This document shows, piece by piece, positions 1 to 6,030 of a DNA stretch of 6,030 nt. Both the position numbers and the translations under genes were made by a program. Every line of letters starts with the position of its first letter. Position 1 is the first letter of the stretch. The DNA comes from Verrucomicrobiota bacterium (GTDB lineage Bacteria > Verrucomicrobiota > Verrucomicrobiia > Methylacidiphilales > Verrucolacustridaceae): NCBI GenBank assembly GCA_010024525.1, contig RGGS01000092.1, positions 1 through 6,030 on the forward strand. Direction: 5' to 3'. The notes below the pieces were generated by a model. The model searched no databases. It was not told where the DNA came from and worked only from the letters and a program-made list of their open reading frames with translations.

Positions 1-1
1 T

Positions 2-208
2 GTAGGCTGCGGCCGCATCCGCCTTGCGGTCTTGCTTCTCGAGCGCCTGGCCCTGGATGAAGCAGCACGTCCCGACGTCGTTGAGCGCCCAGGCGTCGTG
101 CGCCTTCTCGGCCGGCAGGAAGTCCTTCAGCCCGGCCTCCTGCTTCTCGGCCTCGTCCCCGTAGAGTTCGCGACACTTGTCGGTGAACAGTGCCACCTTG
201 TCGAATTC
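2..208 (-). CDS. TPR-like protein, internal fragment (both ends missing)
   Basis: Read on the minus strand, 69 codons are open without a stop and give a coherent alpha-helical protein. It contains KCRELYGDEAEKQ, then WALNDVGTCCFIQGQALEKQ, then an Ala-rich helix (RKADAAAAY). The ALNDVGTC-x-FI-x-G pattern followed by an EKQ-x-x-KA-x-AAxAY helix is typical of a tetratricopeptide-type family that I recall from Verrucomicrobia and some Proteobacteria. TPRs mediate protein-protein contacts, and no specific role can be given. The C-terminal side runs off the window at base 1. The N-terminal side is lost at the GAATTC at 203-208: further upstream on this strand the translation (LARDQGLTG) is the antisense of the rhamnosidase. 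This reading is much more protein-like than the plus-strand frame over the same bases, which is Leu/Val/Arg-rich and matches nothing I know. The family assignment rests on motif recall. Confidence 0.68.
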
Positions 209-211
209 GCC
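201..211. other. Coding discontinuity at GAATTC, probable chimeric junction
   Basis: The sequence tcgaattcgcc spans the point where minus-strand TPR coding stops and plus-strand GH78 coding begins. Both proteins read naturally into it: GEFDKV on the minus strand and VEFAGQPL on the plus strand. The shared bases therefore suit both genes, as expected for a join through an EcoRI site or through short microhomology. Two genes truncated in their interiors at one hexamer is not a normal gene boundary. Confidence 0.6.
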
Positions 212-2914
212 GGTCAACCCCTGGTCTCGCGCCAACCCGTCTGGTGGCGGGTCAAGACGTGGGGCCAGGACGGTCAGGAAGGCGAGTGGTCGGCACCCGG
301 GAGTTTTGCGGTGGGGCTTCTGGCGGAGGAGGACTGGAAAGCGCAGTGGATCAAGGCCCCCCTCCAACCGGAGAACAACGATGCCGCACAGACTTGGATG
401 CGGATGACCACCGTGCCCGTGGTGCCGGAAAACCTGACCTTCACACGCCCCAATCCTCCGGCTTTGCCCACCCCCGAGGAGGCCGCGGCCATGGAGAAAA
501 AAAACACCAAGACGCTCGAGACCGCGCTCGCTCCTTGTCCGATGATGCGGAAGGAATTTTCCGTGAAGAAAAGGATCCGCAGGGCTCATGCCTACGTGGC
601 GGCCCCAGGGTTTTTCGAGCTCCGCATCAACGGCCAAAAGGTTGGGGATCGCGAACTGGAGCCCGGGATCATGCCGTTTCGCCAGCAGACCCTGTACGCG
701 GTGCACGATGTCACCGAATATCTGCGCAAAGGGCCGAATGCTCTGGGGTTGATCCTGGGCCACGGCTGGTTTGCCTCCAGCGGCCTCAGCCACTGCCACA
801 GCACGGGAGACGCCCCGGTGGTCCGGGCCGAGTTTGAGATCGAATATGAAGATGGAAGCCGCGAGGTCCTCTTGACCGATGAGAGTTGGAAGTTCGCGGC
901 CAGCCCGATTCTGAAAGACAGCCACTGGCTGGGCGAGTGCTATGATGCCCGCAAGGAAATCGCCGGATGGGATCAGGCGGGTTTTGATGATCGCGCGTGG
1001 CCGAACTGCTTGTCGACGCCCAGCCCCACCAAAGCCCTGGCTCCCGACCTGGTGCCGCCCGAGCGGGCGGTGCGCCGCATTCCGGCCAAAAAAATCTCCA
1101 GCCCCATGAAAGGGCTGTGGGTTTACGACATGGGCGAGGCGTTTTCCGGTTCCGTGGAACTGAAGGTGAAGGTCCCGGCCGGCACAAAGCTCACGCTGCG
1201 CTACGCGCAACGCGCGTGGGCTCCGGACCAGCAGATCGGCTCCTTGCTTCACTATGACCACTTGGAATCCAAGGAGCGCATTCCGGGGTTGATCGCACCC
1301 AGCTACGGCAGCATGGGAATCGGCGGGGGGTTCCCCTCCGGTTGGAGCTTCCTTGCTTTCACGCCGACCGATGTTTATGTGGCGAAGGGGGGCGGGCAGG
1401 AGACATGGCGTCGAAAATTCGGCTACCATGCCTACCGCTACGTGGAGCTGACCGGCTACCCGGGCCGGCCTCCGGAGGATACGGTCACCGGGGTGGTGGT
1501 GCACACGGATCTGCCGCGCGAGGGCTCGTTCTCCTGCGGAAACGAACGGCTCAACCAAATCCACGAAGCTGCGATGCGCTCCTACCTTTCCTGCACCCAC
1601 GGTTTTACCCAAGACAACCCCTCACGGGAGAAACAGTTCACGGCAGGGATGGTGGCGGGATATGCCCGGGCCGCCTCAACCGTTTTTCCCCAGCAACCTC
1701 TCTGGCGCAAGTTAGTCGATGCCTCCGTGCTCACCCAGGACCCGACCGGTCACCTGGACACCTTTCTGAATTTTCGGGAATACTACGAATGCATCGTCAG
1801 CGAGAGCGGGGCGATCGAGTTGGCTGATTTGCTTTGGAAATACCAAGGGGATGACCGTCCTCTGCGGCGGAGTTTGGATGCTTTTGCGGCCTATTTTGAC
1901 TACTACTTTGACAACCCGCAAAACCGTCGCGCCGAAAGCCTGAGCCGGTGGCCCCAGTGCGAGAAAGCGGCCGAGGATCTGAGCCAAGGGGATTTGCGGG
2001 GGGGCTGCTACACGTTCGATTGGTATGACGGGGATACCGTGAAGGATTTGCCTCCGGGAGAAGTGAGGCTTCCTCCCCTTCCGCAGCGCAAGCTCATGTG
2101 GGGAACAGGAGTTTCGCTTGAGAATCTCGGTATGTTCATCGACATGGCGAGGCATGCCGGACGCAGCGACTTGGTGGAAAAATACCAGGCCATGGCCAAC
2201 CGCTTGCGCGACGCGCTCAACCAGAGGTTCTACGACCCGGCCCATCACACCTACGGGTGCCAGGCCAACGATGCCTTGGCACTCTCGGCTCGCGTGCCGC
2301 CCGAGGAGGATCGACCGCAAGTAGCGGCCTCGATTGCGGACGACATCACGCGTTTGGGAGGCCGTTTCGTGGCGGGCACTCCGGGTTTTCCGCGGATCTT
2401 CGACGCCCTCTCCGCCTACGGATACGCAGATGTGGCCTACACCATCGCCACCCGCGAGGGATACCCCGGACTGCTCAACCTCCTGGAGCCCGGTTATGGA
2501 ACATTCCTCGAAACGTGGGACACCTACAAAACTCCGCACGGCTCGGTGGGCGGGGTGATCCAGAGCGAGCGTGGACGCATGGCGTTCTGGTTTGCCGAGT
2601 GGCTCGGCGGCATCCGGCCCGATCCCGCACATCCCGGCTTCCAGCATTTCCTGCTCGGTCCGGTGTTTCCCAAAGATTTGGCCTGGGCCAAGGCCGAGGT
2701 TCCCTCTCCCTACGGCAAAATCTCCAGCGCGTGGAAACGCGAAGAAGGCGGGATCCGTTGGAATGTGACCGTCCCGTGGAACACGACCGCCACAGTGAGG
2801 CTCCCCGGCCTCACCAAGATCACCCTCAACGGCAAGCCGCAGGACATGGGCGAGTTCGATCTCCCTGCCGGAAAGTGGGAGATCGTCGCGAGTCAAAACA
2901 AGGAACCGAAATGA
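203..2914 (+). CDS. GH78 family alpha-L-rhamnosidase, 5'-truncated
   Basis: Inverting glycoside hydrolase expected to release terminal alpha-L-rhamnose from glycans or glycosides. Counting codon 203 as residue 1, the order is: fibronectin-like end (PVWWRVKTWGQDG, then WKAQWI at about 45); Bac_rhamnosid_N domain from RKEFSV at about 116 (INGQKVGDRELEPG, NALGLILGHGWF); a concanavalin-like domain (YDMGEAFSGS at about 307, then YRYVELTGYPG); the six-hairpin catalytic domain from about 435; and a C-terminal beta-sandwich to the stop. Expected catalytic carboxylates are visible as D471 and E476 in DNPSREKQFTAGM, and E770 in LETWD. The third acid of the usual DCPxREExxGWxGD motif is absent (Met483), and the conserved NH pair is SE at about 788-789. 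The frame stays open upstream to base 2 with a TTG at 32, but residues encoded by 32-202 do not resemble GH78 and are antisense to the TPR gene, so I treat the start as missing. About 50-100 N-terminal residues, including any signal peptide, are probably lost. Its stop overlaps an ATG of the next frame. Confidence 0.9.
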   Translation, partial: EFAGQPLVSRQPVWWRVKTWGQDGQEGEWSAPGSFAVGLLAEEDWKAQWIKAPLQPENNDAAQTWMRMTTVPVVPENLTFTRPNPPALPTPEEAAAMEKKNTKTLETALAPCPMMRKEFSVKKRIRRAHAYVAAPGFFELRINGQKVGDRELEPGIMPFRQQTLYAVHDVTEYLRKGPNALGLILGHGWFASSGLSHCHSTGDAPVVRAEFEIEYEDGSREVLLTDESWKFAASPILKDSHWLGECYDARKEIAGWDQAGFDDRAWPNCLSTPSPTKALAPDLVPPERAVRRIPAKKISSPMKGLWVYDMGEAFSGSVELKVKVPAGTKLTLRYAQRAWAPDQQIGSLLHYDHLESKERIPGLIAPSYGSMGIGGGFPSGWSFLAFTPTDVYVAKGGGQETWRRKFGYHAYRYVELTGYPGRPPEDTVTGVVVHTDLPREGSFSCGNERLNQIHEAAMRSYLSCTHGFTQDNPSREKQFTAGMVAGYARAASTVFPQQPLWRKLVDASVLTQDPTGHLDTFLNFREYYECIVSESGAIELADLLWKYQGDDRPLRRSLDAFAAYFDYYFDNPQNRRAESLSRWPQCEKAAEDLSQGDLRGGCYTFDWYDGDTVKDLPPGEVRLPPLPQRKLMWGTGVSLENLGMFIDMARHAGRSDLVEKYQAMANRLRDALNQRFYDPAHHTYGCQANDALALSARVPPEEDRPQVAASIADDITRLGGRFVAGTPGFPRIFDALSAYGYADVAYTIATREGYPGLLNLLEPGYGTFLETWDTYKTPHGSVGGVIQSERGRMAFWFAEWLGGIRPDPAHPGFQHFLLGPVFPKDLAWAKAEVPSPYGKISSAWKREEGGIRWNVTVPWNTTATVRLPGLTKITLNGKPQDMGEFDLPAGKWEIVASQNKEPK
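2901..2914 (+). promoter_or_regulatory. Shine-Dalgarno and ATGA stop/start overlap (alternative start of beta-helix gene)
   Basis: AGGA at 2901-2904 lies six bases before ATG 2911, and the GH78 stop TGA (2912-2914) overlaps that ATG. This arrangement is typical of translational coupling. The frame from 2911 runs into the beta-helix protein and would add 42 residues (MKPVLKIMKHTF...) in front of the signal peptide. Those codons include ATA and AGA, are unlike the rest of the gene and would bury the signal sequence, so this start may be unused or may only deliver ribosomes to a downstream start. Confidence 0.4.
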
Positions 2915-3001
2915 AACCTGTCCTCAAGATAATGAAACACACCTTCTCACTTCTCACCGCCCAGCACAGCTGGTTCCGCCCTCCCGGGTGGGAAGTCGCG
3001 G

Positions 3002-3030
3002 TTGCCATAAGATTCCAACCTCGGTATTTT
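3002..3030 (+). promoter_or_regulatory. Possible sigma70-type promoter before the beta-helix gene
   Basis: TTGCCA (3002-3007) and TATTTT (3025-3030) are separated by exactly 17 bases, the optimal spacing for a housekeeping sigma factor. A start site about seven bases downstream would fall at or next to ATG 3037, giving a leaderless message. That fits the lack of a Shine-Dalgarno sequence before 3037. Two imperfect hexamers can occur by chance. Confidence 0.25.
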
Positions 3031-3036
3031 CGAAAG

Positions 3037-5850
3037 ATGTTTCGTTCTCGTGGGATTTTTGCGCCGCTGTTTTTCTTCATCTTCGTCTTAGCCGCAGCAT
3101 GGAAGGCCCCCGCGCAAACCCCTGCCTCGACGGGGGGCCCGGCCAAGACCACCGGAAGCAGCACGAGGGTCGAGGACCCCTCCTTCGGCCAACCGGCCAA
3201 AAACTTCGATCGTTTGGACTTTCCCAAGTTTGATGTCTCCCTACCTGCCCGCCTGACCCAACCCAGCGAGGAAGAAAAAGCCAAACAACGTGAGGCCGGC
3301 ACCCGCCTGCTGGCGGAGATTTCAGCTGCCGCCACCGAGGGAAAAGGCAGCCTAACCGTCCCGCCGGGATTGTACCGCTTTACCAAGGATCAGATCCCCC
3401 TCTCCCTCACCGGCGTGACCGGCTTCTCCCTGGACGCCAAGGGGGCGGAATGGATCCTTGAGGGCACCCAACCCGCCGTCCGCCTGGAGCGCTGCCGCGA
3501 CATCACCCTCCGGGGGGTGACGGTGGAGCGGGATCCTTTCCCCTACACCCAGTTTGAGGTCGTCTCCTTTGACCCCGCCGCCAAAAAACTGGAGGCACGC
3601 TTCCTGGAGGGCTACGACCCACAGTACGTCCCCGACCCCAAGGGCGACCTGCAATTCTTCACCCGGGACGGGGTCGGGGTCCGGCAGGTATTTATCCATT
3701 ACACCTCTTTCCGAGTGACCGACCCCGCCCAACGGCTGATGGTCTTCGAGGGCGTGGAAACTTACGAGCCGGCTCCGTGGATGCAGCCGGGCGTCCTTGG
3801 AGTCACCACCCTCCGTGGCGGTTTCCACTGCATCCGCACCATCGAGTGCGGCGGCATCACCGTGGAGGATTTCACCAACCACGGAGGGATGCAGATCATC
3901 TTCGGGGAACTCGGAGACGGAGACTTCACCTTCCGCCGGATCCGCAACCTCGGCCGCCCGGGCACCAACCGTCTCCTGGCCGGTGCGTTTGGCCTGATGA
4001 CGTGGGTCCGCGGACACATGGTTCTGGAGGACAGCATCTTTTGCCGGTCCAACGATGACGCCCTCGACATGGTCTCCTGGAACAGCATCGTCTACCGGCA
4101 GGAGTCGCCCACCCAGATCATCGCCCGCCCGATGTGCGACACGCCCTACCGCGTCGGCGACACGTTGCAGTTCCATGACCGCATGACTTTCAGCCTCGTC
4201 GGCTCGCCGAAAATCACCGCCGTGGAAAAGATCGCCGACCCTGCCATGTCCGCGGATGCCGCGGCCGTGGCCCGCAAGGTCGCCGGCTATATCGGCGGAT
4301 TGCACGAGTTTTCCTGCGTCCGGATTACCCTCGACGCCCCCGTCACCGTGAAACCCGGCGACACCATCGCCAACGACACCAGCTTCCGCCTCGACAGCTT
4401 TACGCTGAAAAATTGCCTGTTCTACGACATCTTCTGCCGTGTTCTCGTCCATGGCCTCAAGGCGGGACTGATCGAGGGCAATGTCATCCTCCGCAGTGGC
4501 CTGGCCGCCATCTGCGTGGACAACGAGCAGCAGAACTGGGCGGAGGGTCCGGACAGCCGCAACGTCGTCATCCGCGGCAACGTCATCCAAGACAGCCCCT
4601 ACAGCCCCTATATGAACTTCGGCCATCAGCTTTCGGGCGCCATTTCCGTCGGGTTTCAACAATACCAGAAGGAGGACGCCGTCCCGAACACCGGCCAGAC
4701 CTCCCGGAACATCACCATCGAGGACAACCGGATTCTCAATCCGATGTATGCCGGCATCCTCGTCAAAAACACCGACGGCCTGCGCATCGTCAACAATGTT
4801 ATCGAAAACCCGGTGACCAAAGCCGGCACCGTGCGGAAGGAAACCGATCCCGGCCAAAAGGACTACTACGGCGTTCCCCAAGATGCGGCCATCTTCCTTT
4901 ATGCCTGCCGCAACGTCACGGTGCAGGGAAACAACATCAAGAACCGCGGCCCTTACTGCCGCCGGGAAGTGGCCCAAATCCCCGGCTTCGCCCGCGAAAA
5001 AATCGGGGTGGCGCTCACCGTCCGTCGTCCTGCTGCCCCTTGGCGGGACCGCCCCGAACTCACGTTAGACTGGCAGGTCACCGAGCCACCCAAAACGGAC
5101 GGCAATATTTTCCTTCAGGTCGTCGACGATCAGGGCGTGGTCCTTTGGGAGACGGAGGAAGCCGCCCGCCCCGCCGCCAGCGCATGGAAACCGGGCAAAG
5201 TTAGCACCGGCCCTTACATCGTTCGCTTTTCCGCGAGCACCAACGGAACGTTCAACATTCTCGGCGGCTTCGTTTCCCCTCAAGGGAGGGCCGAACTGGC
5301 TGGGACGGACGATGGGGAGCGTCGTTACTTTTTGGGCAGGTTGAAGGTCAGCTCCTCCCGCACCGAATTCCTCCCACCCCAACCGGACATCGGCCTGCTG
5401 GGACTGAAGCCATCCTTGAAATCGATCGAACCCGTCTCCCCCAACCAGTTCCGGGCTTTTTACGGATGGGAGGTTCTGCAGAAACTCCAGGAATGGCATC
5501 TCGATTTGTCGAGGCGTTGGGCGATAAAAAATCCGCCACAGACCGGGCCGATATTCGTTCCGCCGCTGGAAGGCACCCCGACCATCCAACCGATCCTCAG
5601 CGAGAGCGAACTGGTCCAAGAAGGCATGGAGCAGAACAATTGCGTGGCCATCCGCTTGAAATCTGTGCGTGAAGGGAAGGCGTTTATTTACCGGGTCATC
5701 GCGCCGGAACGCGCAACGGTGGCGATCGTGCGAGGTCCGGCCGGCCAGTGGGTCATTCAAGAAATCAAGCTGCGCTTCAATCAGCAGGTAAGCCCCTCGA
5801 CATTAAAACATGTGAACGACTGGCTGGAAAATCGCGCCATCACTTTGTGA
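3037..5850 (+). CDS. Secreted right-handed beta-helix protein (GH110-like?) with fused PcfJ-like tail
   Basis: From ATG 3037 the protein has 937 residues. Residues 1-26 form a clear signal peptide: basic n-region MFRSRG, hydrophobic core FAPLFFFIFVLAAAW, cleavage predicted after APA. This decides the start over ATG 2911. Residues about 80-640 look like a parallel beta-helix, with an early VPPGLYRF strand, RCRDITLRGVTVERD, and late coils RNVVIRGNVI (codon 4558), RNITIEDNRI (4705), LRIVNNVIENP and RNVTVQGNNI (4909). SNDDALDM (D340, D341) followed by a GDTLQF segment recalls the DDAVNVHG region and following part of GH110 alpha-galactosidases, so a glycosidase role is possible but unproven. Residues about 650-770 look like a beta-sandwich (LTLDWQVTEPP, ending RRYFLGRLKV). 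From about 770-820 onward the sequence resembles a PcfJ-like C-terminus, which does not suit a secreted enzyme and may come from a chimeric join. The gene follows GH78 on the same strand and probably acts on the same glycan outside the cytoplasm. Confidence 0.75.
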   Translation: MFRSRGIFAPLFFFIFVLAAAWKAPAQTPASTGGPAKTTGSSTRVEDPSFGQPAKNFDRLDFPKFDVSLPARLTQPSEEEKAKQREAGTRLLAEISAAATEGKGSLTVPPGLYRFTKDQIPLSLTGVTGFSLDAKGAEWILEGTQPAVRLERCRDITLRGVTVERDPFPYTQFEVVSFDPAAKKLEARFLEGYDPQYVPDPKGDLQFFTRDGVGVRQVFIHYTSFRVTDPAQRLMVFEGVETYEPAPWMQPGVLGVTTLRGGFHCIRTIECGGITVEDFTNHGGMQIIFGELGDGDFTFRRIRNLGRPGTNRLLAGAFGLMTWVRGHMVLEDSIFCRSNDDALDMVSWNSIVYRQESPTQIIARPMCDTPYRVGDTLQFHDRMTFSLVGSPKITAVEKIADPAMSADAAAVARKVAGYIGGLHEFSCVRITLDAPVTVKPGDTIANDTSFRLDSFTLKNCLFYDIFCRVLVHGLKAGLIEGNVILRSGLAAICVDNEQQNWAEGPDSRNVVIRGNVIQDSPYSPYMNFGHQLSGAISVGFQQYQKEDAVPNTGQTSRNITIEDNRILNPMYAGILVKNTDGLRIVNNVIENPVTKAGTVRKETDPGQKDYYGVPQDAAIFLYACRNVTVQGNNIKNRGPYCRREVAQIPGFAREKIGVALTVRRPAAPWRDRPELTLDWQVTEPPKTDGNIFLQVVDDQGVVLWETEEAARPAASAWKPGKVSTGPYIVRFSASTNGTFNILGGFVSPQGRAELAGTDDGERRYFLGRLKVSSSRTEFLPPQPDIGLLGLKPSLKSIEPVSPNQFRAFYGWEVLQKLQEWHLDLSRRWAIKNPPQTGPIFVPPLEGTPTIQPILSESELVQEGMEQNNCVAIRLKSVREGKAFIYRVIAPERATVAIVRGPAGQWVIQEIKLRFNQQVSPSTLKHVNDWLENRAITL
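5365..5850 (+). other. PcfJ-like C-terminal segment in frame with the beta-helix gene
   Basis: The last part of the open frame has a different flavour from the secreted protein. It reads FYGWEVLQKLQEWHLDLSRRW, split here for clarity into FYGWEVLQKL and QEWHLDLSRRW, then PPLEGTPTIQPI, SELVQEGMEQNNCVA (Cys codon 5641), AFIYRVIAPERATVAIVR, QWVIQEIKLRFN and a terminal VNDWLENR. The order 'EG-x-x-Q-x-NCV, then FIYRV-x-x-PERAT, then W-x-IxExK-x-x-x-N, then WL' matches what I remember of PcfJ-like proteins, known from conjugative plasmids and common as chromosomal genes of unknown role in Verrucomicrobia. The start given here is the GAATTC; the true boundary could lie anywhere from about 5345 to 5470. 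This may be the 3' end of a separate gene whose 5' part is missing. Confidence 0.5.
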
Positions 5851-5921
5851 GGCAAGTGGCGAAACAGTGCAGTCAGGAACACTCTTCTAAAACAGCTCGC
5901 AAGGCGCGGACTCCCTACCGT
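5851..5921. other. Convergent intergenic gap, no terminator seen
   Basis: These 71 bases separate the stop of the plus-strand frame from the stop of the minus-strand methyltransferase fragment. A bidirectional terminator would be expected. The only pairing I see is a weak AGTG/CACT with a ten-base loop and no T-run, which is not enough to call one. Confidence 0.5.
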
Positions 5922-6030
5922 TCATTTGGGGGGCTTTTCGAAAACCACCAAATGTTGCCACGGCAGGAAATCGTAGGTCTTTTTCCAAATAAAACCGGCG
6001 GCTTCGAATTCCTTGCGGATTTGGGCCTCG
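5922..6030 (-). CDS. Probable class I SAM-dependent methyltransferase, C-terminal fragment
   Basis: On the minus strand, 35 codons from 6029 down to the TGA at 5922-5924 are open. They read IRKEFEAAGFIWKKTYDFLP, then WQHLVVFEKPPK and stop. The pattern 'helix-EFEAAGF-strand-DFLPxQ-x-LVVFE-end' is the usual C-terminal part (last helix and the beta6/beta7 strands) of small class I methyltransferases, where the final strand carries the FxLVFE motif. The SAM-binding N-terminal half lies outside the window, so the substrate cannot be guessed. The gene is convergent with the PcfJ-like frame. A GAATTC at 6006-6011 encodes the Glu-Phe of KEFEAAGF, and here the coding passes through it without interruption. 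Confidence 0.6.
   Translation of the reverse strand, partial: EAQIRKEFEAAGFIWKKTYDFLPWQHLVVFEKPPK

Noticed and set aside
9..43. NotI (GCGGCCGC, 9-16) and XhoI (CTCGAG, 38-43) sites close to an EcoRI site, suggesting a vector polylinker
   Set aside because: The stretch codes in frame for a natural-looking TPR helix on the minus strand, the sites are spaced by coding sequence, and no vector backbone is recognisable.
32..202. Plus-strand N-terminal extension of the rhamnosidase from TTG 32
   Set aside because: The Leu/Val/Arg-rich translation has no signal peptide and no GH78 similarity. The opposite strand carries a clear protein motif over the same bases.
1712..2896. 394-codon minus-strand open frame opposite GH78
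   Set aside because: It is antisense to the conserved catalytic and C-terminal domains of GH78, with no recognisable domain or start signal.
2257..2910. Upstream 218-codon extension of the beta-helix frame inside the GH78 gene
   Set aside because: It is an Arg/Pro/Gly-rich shadow of the GH78 coding sequence. The recognisable protein begins only after 3037.
3352..4977. 541-codon minus-strand open frame opposite the beta-helix gene
   Set aside because: His/Asp/Val/Gly-rich composition without motifs is typical of an antisense shadow of GC-rich coding with C-ended codons.
5851..5921. Bidirectional terminator between convergent genes
   Set aside because: Only a four-base-pair stem with a ten-base loop and no T-run was found.
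1..6030. CRISPR array, tRNA, rRNA, insertion sequence or tandem repeats
   Set aside because: No regularly spaced repeats, cloverleaf, ribosomal RNA signature, transposase motif or terminal inverted repeats were seen. Recurring 'ccggccaaaa' strings are short and sit in unrelated coding contexts.

Overview
The window is GC-rich DNA of a type common in the Verrucomicrobiota/Planctomycetota (PVC) group. The protein families fit that group: a GH78 alpha-L-rhamnosidase, a secreted right-handed beta-helix protein, a PcfJ-like domain and a TPR protein with an ALNDVGTC motif. Taxonomy is inferred from family content only. A metagenome-derived contig is plausible.

Layout. Positions 2-208 read convincingly on the minus strand as an internal piece of a TPR-like protein. 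At a GAATTC site (203-208) the coherent coding switches to the plus strand, partway into the N-terminal region of a GH78 rhamnosidase that runs to 2914. Its true N-terminus and any signal peptide are missing. A second plus-strand gene follows. It has an ATG overlapping the GH78 stop (2911) and a better-supported start at 3037, which begins a textbook signal peptide. It encodes a large secreted parallel beta-helix protein, perhaps distantly related to GH110 alpha-galactosidases, followed by a beta-sandwich-like domain. Near 5345-5470 the same frame changes character and ends at 5850 as what looks like the C-terminus of a PcfJ-like protein. After a 71-base gap, a convergent minus-strand fragment (5922-6030) is the C-terminus of a probable SAM-dependent methyltransferase.

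Function. The GH78 and beta-helix genes form a plausible two-gene carbohydrate-degradation unit. It would remove terminal rhamnose, and possibly other sugars, from a plant, algal or microbial polysaccharide. The outer pieces (TPR, PcfJ, methyltransferase) have no obvious link to this.

Main caution. The window may not be collinear with a real genome. One gene-to-gene switch falls on a GAATTC, a second probable switch has a GAATTC inside its small uncertainty interval, and no GAATTC occurs between them. This is consistent with a chimeric join, by ligation or microhomology, on either side of the two-gene glycan block. The odd beta-helix/PcfJ fusion should not be taken as a new architecture until read support across both points is checked. 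The most genuine biological novelty is the beta-helix protein and the non-canonical active-site motif of the rhamnosidase.
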